DNA of 64,000 nt from Granulosicoccus sp045106855 (GTDB taxonomy: Bacteria > Pseudomonadota > Gammaproteobacteria > Granulosicoccales > Granulosicoccaceae). Below the pieces are notes generated by a model that was not told the origin of the DNA, made no database searches, and was given only the letters and a program-made list of their open reading frames with translations. Within the stretch, counting starts at the first letter, position 1. The number at the start of each line of letters is the position of its first letter. Below, piece by piece: positions 25,515 through 35,402 of this stretch. Position numbers and translations under genes: made by a program. The stretch lies in the NCBI GenBank assembly GCA_045106855.1, contig JBGCFI010000004.1, positions 124,001 through 188,000 of the forward strand. The letters run 5' to 3'.

Positions 25515-26807
25515 TTATTGTTCTTTGACGCCCAGGATGCGCATGATGGTAAGTGCATAGATCTTCGCCGCCATAACAGATTTCGGGATAGAGATCCATT
25601 CGTTATCCGCAGCCCAACCATCCTCTCCGGGCCCGAACGTCACAGCATTAATACCCGCCTGACGAAAGCGGATCGTGTCGTTGAAAGCATTTTTTCGATT
25701 TACTTTGGGTTCTTCACCCATTAAGTCTTTGTAGACAGCGCGTAAAGACACACAGGGCTCTTCGTTGTCGGGAACCGGCTCGGTACCGGGAACAAACAAT
25801 GAGCCCGGCACTTGCCGTACAACGGCTGTGACCGCGTTAGACGAACGGAAGACTGCATCCGTTGAGTTTTGTATATCAGCAACGACACTATCAATGGTCA
25901 TGCCCGGCACAATTCCCACAACAGCCACCGTGATGGTGCACCTATCGGGCGAAAATTGCATTTCACCTTCGATGCCGCCGCGAATCCTGACCACCGAACA
26001 ACAGGGCGGTGTATGACCCATGAAGCTGGCAGGTACATGCTCGAATGCCATGGATTCAATAACAGGCAGCACCTTGGCAGCATGCAGGATAGGATTTTCG
26101 ATAATATCCGGCCTCCAGATATGTCCCTTGGATCCGTCGATATCGATCTCTACCAGACAATGCCCGGAGTTAGCGGTAGAAATATTCATACCCCATGGAC
26201 CGGATGGCCCACCCCATGCAGTCGGCTCCGCAGTGATAGAAAAATCTGGCTTCAAACCCAACTCTTCCGTCATGTAGATCGATCCATCGGTTCCATCTCT
26301 CTCTTCATCTACGGTAAAGCAACAAAGCAACTCACCTTCAAGCTGTACCTGCTCTTCATGCAATGCCTGCACGGCCAGCAGGGCAGCAGCAAGATTTCCA
26401 CGAGTATCAGAGGTACCTCTTGCATAAAGCAGGTCACCATGACGCTTAGCCCTATAGGGATCGTGGTCGGTCATATCCCATTTTTCGGGTTCCATAACGG
26501 GATATGTATCCAGATGATCATTAATCATTAACGAAACCGAATTATTGACTCCAGTTTTGCGACCGAGAACGTTCGGGCGATGACGAGTCTTCTCGTGTAG
26601 CGTCACTGTCTGACCAAGGGCTTCCAACTTTCCGGCAATCTTGAAAGCGATGGCCTCCTCTTGCGCTCCAGGCATGTCGGGGTCCAGTGCATTCCCCGCG
26701 AGTGGCTGGCCGGCATATATAAGCTCGGATGCCAACGATACCCACCGCTCTTCAGTGATTCGCTGCACCACTCTATTAGCCAATGCATCTGATACGGCGT
26801 TTTGCAT
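25515..26807 (-). CDS. M20-family metallohydrolase (ArgE/DapE type)
   Basis: About 430 residues. Metal ligands are seen as the HLD of MINDHLDTYPV (first His), the Asp of GTSDTRGN, the catalytic Glu pair of TVDEERDGTDG, and a late His/acidic region ending TFGPGEDGW. These enzymes cut amide bonds of N-acyl or N-carbamoyl amino acids or short peptides. The start at ATG 26807 has AGGGTGAG just upstream; the longer frame to 26864 has no such signal. It is the first gene of an operon with permease, binding protein and amidase, which suggests stepwise hydrolysis of an imported amide-containing compound. Confidence 0.9.
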   Translation of the reverse strand: MQNAVSDALANRVVQRITEERWVSLASELIYAGQPLAGNALDPDMPGAQEEAIAFKIAGKLEALGQTVTLHEKTRHRPNVLGRKTGVNNSVSLMINDHLDTYPVMEPEKWDMTDHDPYRAKRHGDLLYARGTSDTRGNLAAALLAVQALHEEQVQLEGELLCCFTVDEERDGTDGSIYMTEELGLKPDFSITAEPTAWGGPSGPWGMNISTANSGHCLVEIDIDGSKGHIWRPDIIENPILHAAKVLPVIESMAFEHVPASFMGHTPPCCSVVRIRGGIEGEMQFSPDRCTITVAVVGIVPGMTIDSVVADIQNSTDAVFRSSNAVTAVVRQVPGSLFVPGTEPVPDNEEPCVSLRAVYKDLMGEEPKVNRKNAFNDTIRFRQAGINAVTFGPGEDGWAADNEWISIPKSVMAAKIYALTIMRILGVKEQ

Positions 26808-27093
26808 ACTCACCCTTTGTTTATGGCTTAGTTGAAACATCGCGAAGCGGCCAGGAGCGCACACACCCCATGTTCGCGACCGCCAAACTGATTTCAGACA
26901 AATTAATTAAATGTCTTTGACGTAACCTTTCGATTAGTGCCGAGGCTTCGTTGTTGATACACTGAAACACAGACGGTACAAATTATTCGAGATACCGTGG
27001 AAGCACACTTCCAATCGCAGAATGAAAGGATTTTCAATGATTACCAGACGATGCACTGACACAGTGCATCTTATCGCCTAAGCAGATACCACT
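26808..27093. promoter_or_regulatory. Divergent control region with TGCACTG/CAGTGCA palindrome
   Basis: Between the M20 operon and the second CRP/FNR gene. GATGCACTG (27050-27058) and CAGTGCATC (27062-27070) form perfect 9-bp arms with a 3-base spacer, 23 bp upstream of the regulator's ATG. This position is fit for autorepression. A TTGAT at 26956-26960 resembles half an FNR box only. Confidence 0.68.
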
Positions 27094-27783
27094 ATGCTTT
27101 TGTTCGATCTTTTTACTCTCGCTCAACAAAGAATGACACGCGAGTTTGGCTCGCTTGAAAACCATGTCGCGCGCTCGCTGATAATCAGGCAAGGTGATGC
27201 GGCAAACGGTATCTATATCGTTTTCAGCGGCATCGTGGAAAGTGTTTTTTATACCGAATCCGGACGTGAACTTCAGCTCGCAACGTGGGGCGAGCATGAT
27301 TTTGTAGGAGCGCCTCATGTTTTCGGAGAAGCGACACAGCAATGGTCAGCAAGAGCACTTACCAACGTGGAACTCCTTCATTTGAATCAGGACCAACTAC
27401 GCAGTTTGATCAACTATTCACCCGACATTTCCATAAGCCTGATACAGGCGCTGGGATACAAAGGCGAGCGCTATTCAGAACTGGCGCAACGCCTTGCATT
27501 CCACACGGTACAGGAGAGACTTGCCTTGACACTGCTGGATACCTGGAATCACGAAAAACAACGTCGAAAGGACTTTGACTCGCTCCCGATCCCCTCTCCT
27601 CTTGAGCTTTCACGCACTATCGGGGCCACGCGACAAGCCGTGGGTCGTGCCATTCGGTCTCTTTCAAAACGTGGACTGTTGAATGTCGAAAAGGGCAGAT
27701 TCCATCTACCCAGCACAAAGGCATTGAGAGACCACATCAGTGAAGAAGCGATACATTTCAGGTTGCACGATTTCGCACCGTGA
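27094..27783 (+). CDS. CRP/FNR-family regulator (paralogue of the one at 11247)
   Basis: A protein of 229 residues with an N-terminal cNMP-type domain (LIIRQGDAANGIYIVFSGIV, about residues 29-48) and a C-terminal winged helix with recognition segment TIGATRQAVGRAIRSLSKRG. It has no N-terminal Fe-S cysteines. The sensor segment GRELQLATWGEHDFVGAPHVFG parallels the regulator at 11247. It is divergent from the M20-transporter-amidase operon and has a palindrome just upstream, so it is probably the local regulator of that operon and of itself. Confidence 0.9.
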   Translation: MLLFDLFTLAQQRMTREFGSLENHVARSLIIRQGDAANGIYIVFSGIVESVFYTESGRELQLATWGEHDFVGAPHVFGEATQQWSARALTNVELLHLNQDQLRSLINYSPDISISLIQALGYKGERYSELAQRLAFHTVQERLALTLLDTWNHEKQRRKDFDSLPIPSPLELSRTIGATRQAVGRAIRSLSKRGLLNVEKGRFHLPSTKALRDHISEEAIHFRLHDFAP

Positions 27784-28571
27784 ATTTTTATAATGATCAA
27801 TATCTGTGCAAGAGATACTTGTGATGCAGGAACCGCATCGGTGCGATGCAAAGATAGCAGCGATGTATTTTCAAGCAACTAGGTGCCATCTGGCAGATGC
27901 GACGATAACACTATCGCAAGCGTCAGCCAGCATCTCAGATTCTCGCGGTCAGTTGAAAATTTACCGAAATACCACCCTTTTGGCGTGACACCTTCTATCT
28001 AGACGTGCCGCCATTCACAATTTCGCCTGTGTTTCCGGCAGCCCAAACGTCCGTATTTATCCGCGCTGCCCGTGTAGTAGTCAACATGCCGGGGGGCACG
28101 TTCTTAAGTCAATTCGCCACGAGTCCATGCAGATGATGCGTGGCTTTTTCCTGAAGACAGGAACCTGCAAACCGGGCAACCGGGCGGTCTAAAGAGCGAC
28201 ACACGTCTTTATTTGGAGCCCTGGCAAGAGAGATAACTCTATTACAGGACAGGGTTACTTAAGCCGGGAATTCTGTTGACGCTAAAAAAGAAGCTGATCG
28301 GTCCCTTTATGACTTACATGTCGATGAGCGCAGCTGTGCCTGTTCGTTATCCATTGGATATGGTAATTCCGGTAAAAGTCACTGTGAACGACATCATTTT
28401 GTGAAAAAAAGCTTAAGGAATTGCCTGCTAATGACCAAAGCTATAGCGAACTAAACGGATTTTTATCACTGAATGAGTAAAAAGCACGACGGCATCCAAT
28501 GATGCGGTTAACAACACCAGTCATGTAATAAGAGGCGTAAGTCGTCAGACTTCATCAAGGATAAACTAGCA
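27784..28571. other. Long intergenic region, no gene recognised
   Basis: Nearly 800 bp without a convincing reading frame. Short open stretches exist (for example 28267-28404) but have no start signals or recognisable sequence. It marks the right border of the metabolic island and precedes pilY1, whose promoter must lie here. Confidence 0.5.
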
Positions 28572-31500
28572 ATGGTTTCAAAGAGTGTTTTGTTGGGAAC
28601 AGCAATTGGTAACGAGGTCTCAAACAGGAATAGATCACGTTGTGCAACGGTATTAATTGCCGCGACATTTAGCGCCGGCACACTACTTTGTTCTCAGGCA
28701 TCAGCCGACGATACCGAGATATATTTTGCGAGCGATCTGGATACGGGTGACAGCACGGCCAATGTGCTCTTCATGTTCGACACCTCCGGATCTATGGCGG
28801 AACAGGATGATGCTGGCATCTCAAGACTGGGGCGTCTTAAAGAGTCCATGTCGTCAGTTGTTCAGTCGTCAAAAAACGTCAATATCGGCATAGGATCATT
28901 CAGTGGCGGCAATCGTGGATCTATTCAGCTCCCAGCCATCGGAGTGGATGCTGATATGTGTCCCAACGCCTCGTGTAACAGTCTTAAAATTCGAGGTGAA
29001 ATAAAACACAACGATGACGATGCGCAAGGCAATGCCAATGGAAATATAGACCTCAATGGGCTGACACTCGACCTTGATCAAACTGCTAGTATTTGGGCTT
29101 TACGCTTTGATGATTTGAATATTCCAAGAGGAGCAACAATCAACAGCGCTAATCTGCAATTCGTGTCACGTGCAGAATTTTTCGATCCCGCAACACTTAC
29201 AATAGTCGGTGAAGCAACTGATAACTCAGCACCATTGACGACAACCGCTAATAACCTGAGCAATCGCAATGCACCAGGTTCAGCCACCAATGCGCAGGTG
29301 ACCTGGAATGCCGGAAATTGGTGGGGTTGGGATTTGGGTGAAAATGATAATTTGTCTCCAAATATAAATACAGTAGTTAGCGAAATTACGGATCGACCCG
29401 GCTGGTGCGGAGGCAATGCACTGACCCTACTGCTTACTGTGCAGGGAGACCCTCGGTCCACACCAACGCGCGATTACGACAAGTATCTGGCTCCAGTACT
29501 TCAAATTGACTATGATCCGTCAAGCGTCGACTGGAGCGACACCTGTCTTCGAACAAAATCCATTTCAGGAATCAATTTGGGAATAGACGATGTTATCGAA
29601 GATGCCGCTACCGGAGTGATGGAGGCAGACGGGGACCGACTTCGCACACACGTCGGCACCAATACTCAGACCATGGGATTTCGCTTCACAGACGTTGAAA
29701 TACCTGCCAATGCACAGATAACCACGGCCTACCTGAACTTACCATTGGACGGTTCAGTTGAAGGCGACGTAGATTTAACCATCAGTGTCGAAGACTCGAG
29801 TTACTCGACAACCATTAATTCCACAGTGAATGGCTCACTGTCTGGTCGAACATTCATGACCAATCCCGTTTTATGGGAGGATGTTCCTGACTCAGGCAGT
29901 GCTCTTCGATCTGAAGATATAAGTTCATTGATATCCGCCGTTGTAGGAAAAGCGGGATGGGCAAACAACGGGGCAATCACCTTTACGTTGACACCAACTG
30001 CCGGATCAACCGGACAACGTTTTTTTACTGCTAACGATTCGCCCGCTAGCGATGGAGCCACGTTGGTTGTGCACCACCAGCAGGACAGCGCCAGTCTGGG
30101 CAACACTGCGCCTATCCTGGCAACCGGTCGGGACGAAATGATTCGAACCATCATGGATTATCTAAGTGACGGCGGCACACCCATGATTGACGCGCTCTAC
30201 GAGTCAGGTCAGTACATGAGAGGCGGCGCTGTCGAATTTGGCGACGTGCCTGCAACCGGCAACTACACCGCACCCGAATTCGGAGAATGTACAACTAACC
30301 AGATAGTTTTACTATCCGATGGTGATGCTAACGCTAACGACAGTAAGGATCTTATTCGCACCTTGATCGAAGCCAATCCGACCGCAAGCACCACAACTGT
30401 CCCCACTTGCGCCGTACGCGATAACGGGTCGGAGGAATGCGGTATCGAGCTGGCTAAATGGTTAGCTGAAACCGATCATGACGACAATACCGCTGGACTT
30501 CAGCCCATCAAGACGCATACGATTGGTTTCATAAACTCATCGTCAGTTCTGACAAGCATAGCTGAAGCAGGTGATGGCTCTCATTATCAAGCCAGCTCCG
30601 CTTCAGAGCTCGCCTCGGTTTTCAAGAACATCATCCAGTCGAGCATCACTTCGGATTCAAGCTTTATAGCACCAACATCGTCAATCAACCTATCGAACCG
30701 ACTGATTAACAGCAACGAGCTTTATTTTGCACTGTTCAAACCATCAACCATGACAGACTGGAATGGCAACCTGAAACGATTTGAACTCGGAACGAACACA
30801 ACAACCGGCGAAGTTGAGATTCGTGATTCTCTCTGGGCACTGGCTACCAATGCCGATGGAACTATCAAGTCCACCGCAAAAAGTTTCTGGAGTGACAATG
30901 CAGATGGTGGAGATGTTACCAAAGGCGGGGCAGCTTCCAATCTGACTCTGACGCGTACGCTGTTAACATCAATGTATGACGCTACCCTGTCGAAATCAGT
31001 CTTAAAGACCTTCCATGAAAATACGACCGAAATAGATCTGGAATTGCTTGGCATACCCACCCAAAACGACGCTTATAGAACTGAGTTATTGCAATGGGCC
31101 AGAGGCGTTGACATCAAGGACTATGACGGCGACTCTAACACGACTGAGGTTCGAGCACAGATGGGAGACGTCATGCACTCCACACAATATATCTTGAGCT
31201 ATCCGGGTGAGGAATCTACAGCCCCCGATGACACAACTGAACCTGAGCCGCGCTCTACTATCTTTGTTGGCACCAATCATGGATTTCTTCACGCCATCAA
31301 TACAAAAGATGGGACCGAGGATTTCGCATTCATACCTGAAGAGTTACTGTCAAATCTGGACTATTTTTATCGGGATCAGCCAACCAAACACGATCAACGC
31401 CCCTATGGTCTGGACGGTGAAGTCAGTGGATGGCACAACGACAGCAACGGCAATGGTCTAGTTGATAATGGTGAAAAAGCATATATCTATGTAGGTATGC

Positions 31501-32627
31501 GACGAGGCGGCCGTGATTACTACGCTCTGGATGTTTCCAATCCTGATGATCCAAAATTCGCATGGAAGATCGAAGGTGGTAAAGGTCAGTTTGTCGAACT
31601 TGGCCAAACCTGGTCAAGGCCCATTAAAGCCAACGTAAATTACCTCAATACTGAAAAGGATGTCCTGTTTTTTGCCGCAGGATACGACGATGCCAACGAT
31701 ATTGAAGACAAGCGTACGGCGGATAACGTAGGTCGAGGAATCTTCATGGTAGATGCGGCTACTGGTGCTTACATAACGCACGTGGACACAACAGATTTCA
31801 CTGAAATGCTCTACAGTATTCCTTCAGATCTGCGCATCATCAATCCGGATGGCGGCAAATATTCAGACGCCATTTTTGTCGGCGACACAGGGGGTCAGGT
31901 TTGGCGCTTTGATATCAATAACAACGCCGCTACGGAAAATGAATTTTTATCCGGACATGTTATTGCCAATGTAGGCGGGACGCTGGCTATAGACAATCGA
32001 AAATTCTTCTATGAGCCTGATGTTGCACTGGTGAAAGGAGAAGAAGGCGATATGTTTCTCAACGTCGCCATCGGTTCCGGATCACGACCCAATCCGAATT
32101 CCTTAATCATCGAGGATAGTTTCTATTCTTTCCGAGATCCATATATATTCGGGCCTCCACGCGATGAAGACGGTGTAATCGCCTATCCGACAACCTTGGC
32201 GGAAAGCAATCTGTTAAACACATCACAAGCATTAGCCACAAACGACGATGCCAATACCCTGAGCACAGGATGGTTCTTCAGATTTCCAACAACCGGTGAA
32301 AAATCATTGAGTGCTGCTCTAACAGTCGACAACAAGCTTATGTTTACCACCTACGCCCCTGCTGAACCCAGTGATGACATCTGCACAGCAACCATCGGCG
32401 GTGGCCGGGTTTATTCACTGGATGTGTTTAACGGCAGCCCAGCCTACGGCAGTGAAGTGCTGACCGATCGTTACGCTGAGTTACAGACACCAGGTATTCC
32501 TCCCAGAGTGGCAGGACTAATCGTGGAAGCTGCGCCCAATACGGTTTCAATACTAGTCGGCACAGAGACCATCGGCAGTGGCGGTAGCAACAAACCATTC
32601 GAACGTACTTTCTGGGCTGAACACTAG
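28572..32627 (+). CDS. pilY1: PilY1-type type IV pilus tip/biogenesis protein
   Basis: A protein of 1351 residues with a long signal peptide ending near ASA (residue 45). A von Willebrand A domain carries the MIDAS residues D70, S72, S74 (MFDTSGSM). Two related beta-rich modules follow (about 155-315 and 345-500, each with a GFRF/ALRF..LNIPRGATI or VEIPANAQI pattern) and interrupt the VWA domain, which resumes with TNQIVLLSDGDAN. The C-terminal half is the PilC/PilY beta-propeller: FVGTNHGFLHAINTKDGTED, GRDYYALDVSNPDDPKFAW, and a calcium-loop-like DSNGNGLVDNGEK. PilY1 primes pilus assembly and mediates adhesion. No minor pilin genes are adjacent. AAGGATAA precedes the ATG. Confidence 0.92.
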   Translation: MVSKSVLLGTAIGNEVSNRNRSRCATVLIAATFSAGTLLCSQASADDTEIYFASDLDTGDSTANVLFMFDTSGSMAEQDDAGISRLGRLKESMSSVVQSSKNVNIGIGSFSGGNRGSIQLPAIGVDADMCPNASCNSLKIRGEIKHNDDDAQGNANGNIDLNGLTLDLDQTASIWALRFDDLNIPRGATINSANLQFVSRAEFFDPATLTIVGEATDNSAPLTTTANNLSNRNAPGSATNAQVTWNAGNWWGWDLGENDNLSPNINTVVSEITDRPGWCGGNALTLLLTVQGDPRSTPTRDYDKYLAPVLQIDYDPSSVDWSDTCLRTKSISGINLGIDDVIEDAATGVMEADGDRLRTHVGTNTQTMGFRFTDVEIPANAQITTAYLNLPLDGSVEGDVDLTISVEDSSYSTTINSTVNGSLSGRTFMTNPVLWEDVPDSGSALRSEDISSLISAVVGKAGWANNGAITFTLTPTAGSTGQRFFTANDSPASDGATLVVHHQQDSASLGNTAPILATGRDEMIRTIMDYLSDGGTPMIDALYESGQYMRGGAVEFGDVPATGNYTAPEFGECTTNQIVLLSDGDANANDSKDLIRTLIEANPTASTTTVPTCAVRDNGSEECGIELAKWLAETDHDDNTAGLQPIKTHTIGFINSSSVLTSIAEAGDGSHYQASSASELASVFKNIIQSSITSDSSFIAPTSSINLSNRLINSNELYFALFKPSTMTDWNGNLKRFELGTNTTTGEVEIRDSLWALATNADGTIKSTAKSFWSDNADGGDVTKGGAASNLTLTRTLLTSMYDATLSKSVLKTFHENTTEIDLELLGIPTQNDAYRTELLQWARGVDIKDYDGDSNTTEVRAQMGDVMHSTQYILSYPGEESTAPDDTTEPEPRSTIFVGTNHGFLHAINTKDGTEDFAFIPEELLSNLDYFYRDQPTKHDQRPYGLDGEVSGWHNDSNGNGLVDNGEKAYIYVGMRRGGRDYYALDVSNPDDPKFAWKIEGGKGQFVELGQTWSRPIKANVNYLNTEKDVLFFAAGYDDANDIEDKRTADNVGRGIFMVDAATGAYITHVDTTDFTEMLYSIPSDLRIINPDGGKYSDAIFVGDTGGQVWRFDINNNAATENEFLSGHVIANVGGTLAIDNRKFFYEPDVALVKGEEGDMFLNVAIGSGSRPNPNSLIIEDSFYSFRDPYIFGPPRDEDGVIAYPTTLAESNLLNTSQALATNDDANTLSTGWFFRFPTTGEKSLSAALTVDNKLMFTTYAPAEPSDDICTATIGGGRVYSLDVFNGSPAYGSEVLTDRYAELQTPGIPPRVAGLIVEAAPNTVSILVGTETIGSGGSNKPFERTFWAEH

Positions 32628-33125
32628 ACCCGGAGAAAAGTTCAAATACTCTTGTAGTCCAGTGTTTCACAGCTTTGCTCAAGTCCGGCCCACACATATC
32701 TGCAGGCGAAAAAAGCCCTGATCACGCGGAAGTGGGCCGGCGATAATCTCTTGAAGGCAAGCAGTGTTTCTGGGTTAATGAAACGAGCTATCCTAGTTAT
32801 ATATCAATCTCATACAAGCCATCTACCCGGTTAACACCACCATCCGTGCAGTGCAACTCACGGTTCTGACGAAAAAGCCAACGAAGCATACAGCTTAACG
32901 ATAGCGCACTCTGACGACTTGTATCTGGAAAGAGTGGAGCTAAAAAACACCGGAGTCTTAGGGCATGGTGGCTAGCCACGAGGCATTCCCGAAACGCATG
33001 GGCCTGGCTCAGTAAAGCACTTACAGTGGTTGCTTCCCGTACTCCACAGTAGTGTTGGAGGCAATATAAAATGCGACAGCGTTAGTCAATACCCCTTTTT
33101 TGTAAAACGTACAAGCAGGCTCATA
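32628..33125. other. Intergenic region, no gene recognised
   Basis: About 500 bp between pilY1 and the LysR gene, which converge. A stretch at about 32850-32970 reads as open codons on the plus strand (including SDEKANEAYSLTIAHSDDLY) without a start. It may be a remnant; I cannot assign it. No strong terminator was seen. Confidence 0.4.
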
Positions 33126-34085
33126 TTAGAGATTGGGAACACCCGCGCGATGCTGTAGCGTCAATTGATCTTTCAAATCTGAGCCCCAATTTATTTTCTG
33201 GCATAAGTTACTGAAATACTTCACTATTGGTGCATGTGTGCGACCTTGAACAGTCGCTATACCAATTGTGCGTTTGATTTCAGGCTCTACAATAGGTCGC
33301 ATTTGCAACTCTGAATAAAGTGACATGTATTGAGGGATAATCGCGCAACCCAAACCTGCAACGATCATCGCCTGTATCCAGTCCTCGTGTTCGCTTTCAT
33401 GTCGAATATCCATAGACTCAAGTGAATTCTCACTGGATCTATTGAGGCTGGGCTCTTGATCGCTTAACGCAGAGTGGAAGAATTCCATATATTCACAGTT
33501 TAGCCGTTCAAGGTATCTTTCTCCTTCCAGATCCCTAAGCGAAATAGACTCCTTATTTGCAAAACGATGGCCAGGGGGGAATGCAACCATATAGCGCTCT
33601 TGATAGAGATCAAGTACTGTTATTTCCTCTGGATAGTTTGGCATGCCAACGATAGCAACATCTATTTTCCCATTGCGCAACCAGTCAATTATCTCCTGGC
33701 CAGTAGATGTCCGAACGGTCAATGAGAGCTGCGGAAATTCAGACCCCAAATGATCCACCAATGAGATCAGGTTATTTGGACCAATCGTACACATAACACC
33801 AATAGACAAAGAATCAGTACTCAATCGCGAAACATCATTTGCTTCATCGCGAACTATTTCTGTCAACGACAGCGCTTGTTCCAAAGTAGGCTTGATTCTT
33901 CGTCCCAGCTCCGTCAGATTGGTATTGTTGCGTTCACGGAGTATAAGTTGTCCCCCAAGTTCCTCCTCCATGCGTTTTATTGCGCGCGTAAGTGACGGTT
34001 GGGACACACCACAATGTTCAGCAGCGCGTGTGAAATTTAAGTTTTCTGCAAGTGCGAGAAAGTAACGAATTTGCTGAAGTTCCAT
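33126..34085 (-). CDS. LysR-type transcriptional regulator
   Basis: A protein of 319 residues with a typical N-terminal helix-turn-helix (LNFTRAAEHCGVSQPSLTRA, about residues 16-35) followed by IKRMEEELGGQLILRER and a periplasmic-binding-like effector domain. The effector domain begins near residue 90 (DSLSIGVMCTIGPNNLISLV). No divergent target gene lies next to it: 624 bp of non-coding sequence separate its start from the RraA-like gene on the same strand. The regulon is unknown. Confidence 0.92.
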   Translation of the reverse strand: MELQQIRYFLALAENLNFTRAAEHCGVSQPSLTRAIKRMEEELGGQLILRERNNTNLTELGRRIKPTLEQALSLTEIVRDEANDVSRLSTDSLSIGVMCTIGPNNLISLVDHLGSEFPQLSLTVRTSTGQEIIDWLRNGKIDVAIVGMPNYPEEITVLDLYQERYMVAFPPGHRFANKESISLRDLEGERYLERLNCEYMEFFHSALSDQEPSLNRSSENSLESMDIRHESEHEDWIQAMIVAGLGCAIIPQYMSLYSELQMRPIVEPEIKRTIGIATVQGRTHAPIVKYFSNLCQKINWGSDLKDQLTLQHRAGVPNL

Positions 34086-34709
34086 AGTTTAATGCCACCG
34101 TCATCCTACCTTTGAATTTAAGAATCTCATCAATACCGTTGTCAGCTATTTTCAGTAGAGGGGCCTTTCCATGAACGGAGTTTGGGCCTTAGCTCTCACA
34201 GTCACGCTTTTTGATAACTATCGCGGAAAAGCTAAACTCTAAGCGAACGAATGCAACACAAAAAAAGCAGGCTTTTTTATGCTCTATAGTTGACTAAATT
34301 TGAACAAAGCCATTAGGCCTTTGTATTGCCGCTAGTTTCAAACTATTCACATCTAATGTGAAGACACAATGGCCTATCAATTCAATACCCAAAAGCTATT
34401 TTCGTACACAGAAAAAATAGATTTCAGGCAATACAGACGAGTTGAATCAGCTTGTCAATTCAGTAGTGGTCGCTGAACAGGGCAATAGTTGTATCCGATA
34501 GCACTACTAAGGATCGCTCGATACTCGGCTGTTATAGAATTTCGGTGACATGCTGGATTAGCAATTGTCACTTAAACACGAGGTGGCAGAGAGTATTGGA
34601 CTCTGAGCAAATGTAAAAAATCAACCCCAAATAAAAAGCAAAAACTTGTTCACTTAAACGCTGTCAGGGAAAAACGTTTTTTTCCGCTCTCCACTCTCCA
34701 ACCTCAACG
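34086..34709. other. Long intergenic region, no gene recognised
   Basis: About 620 bp upstream of the LysR gene and behind the RraA-like gene. It has only a short AT-rich inverted repeat (AAAAAAGC 34261-34268 and GCTTTTTT 34271-34278), too tight in the loop to be a convincing terminator. No reading frame was accepted. Confidence 0.45.
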
Positions 34710-35402
34710 TCAGATTCTTTTTACCTGATCAGATGCCATAAGCTCGCGAATGTCATCTGGCACTATCAAACCATCGGCAACGCGAGCGTCAAGCTCCTGT
34801 TCCAGCCCCTTGATGTGTTCGATAGCCTTAATGACGTTATCCAGTTGCTCAAAGGGAACAACAACGACACCAGAATCGTCACTGACAATGACATCACCAC
34901 TTGAAATGGACACACCACCCAGTTGTACTGGAAACCCTATCTCACCCGGCCCTTTTGAATAAGGTGAATTTGGTGATAAGCCTGTGCAGAAAACGGGTAA
35001 TCCTATCGGATTGATGCCTTCAACATCTCGCACCAGTCCATCGGTTAAAAATCCAGACCCTTCCGCATTTTTTAACATCCCAAGGACCCGGTCACCGACC
35101 ACCGCTGATTGACGCCACCCTCCCGTCGCCGCAACCAGAATGTCTCCAGCCTGCACAAGCGTAAGCGCACCCAGAACAGCCAGTAAATCAGCAGGCCCAC
35201 AAAAACAGGTCAACGCCACACCACACATCCTGCTCGGCAGAGTTCCGGGGCTTAAAGGACGAATCTCCGGCGCAAGGGCACCGCGTCCACACATGGCGTC
35301 TGTAAGGAATCCAGTGGGTGCATCCTTCAGTGCATCCAGTTGCTGTTTACTGGGGCGATTTCTATTTTCCTTGACCAGTAACAGTGGTGGCTCTTCAATC
35401 AT
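34710..35402 (-). CDS. RraA-like protein / HMG aldolase family
   Basis: A protein of 230 residues of the RraA/4-hydroxy-4-methyl-2-oxoglutarate aldolase family. Visible signatures are ALTLVQAGDILVAATGGWRQ, where the family has its G-D-V-LV-D core, and DGLVRDVEGINPIGLPVFC, with the Arg-Asp pair that binds substrate and metal in the aldolases. The family includes true aldolases, oxaloacetate decarboxylases and the RNase E inhibitor RraA. The Arg-Asp pair favours an enzyme. No aromatic-degradation genes are adjacent. Confidence 0.85.
   Translation of the reverse strand: MIEEPPLLLVKENRNRPSKQQLDALKDAPTGFLTDAMCGRGALAPEIRPLSPGTLPSRMCGVALTCFCGPADLLAVLGALTLVQAGDILVAATGGWRQSAVVGDRVLGMLKNAEGSGFLTDGLVRDVEGINPIGLPVFCTGLSPNSPYSKGPGEIGFPVQLGGVSISSGDVIVSDDSGVVVVPFEQLDNVIKAIEHIKGLEQELDARVADGLIVPDDIRELMASDQVKRI

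Noticed and set aside
25869..26531. 220-codon plus-strand open frame
   Set aside because: It lies wholly inside the M20 gene on the other strand, has no recognisable motif, and the minus-strand frame carries all metal-ligand motifs.
32797..33060. Possible transposase remnant
   Set aside because: An open stretch with protein-like text was noticed, but I could not match it to any transposase motif and found no terminal inverted repeats.
34261..34278. AT-rich inverted repeat as terminator
   Set aside because: The arms are mostly A and T and the spacer is only two bases, so the stem would be unstable.
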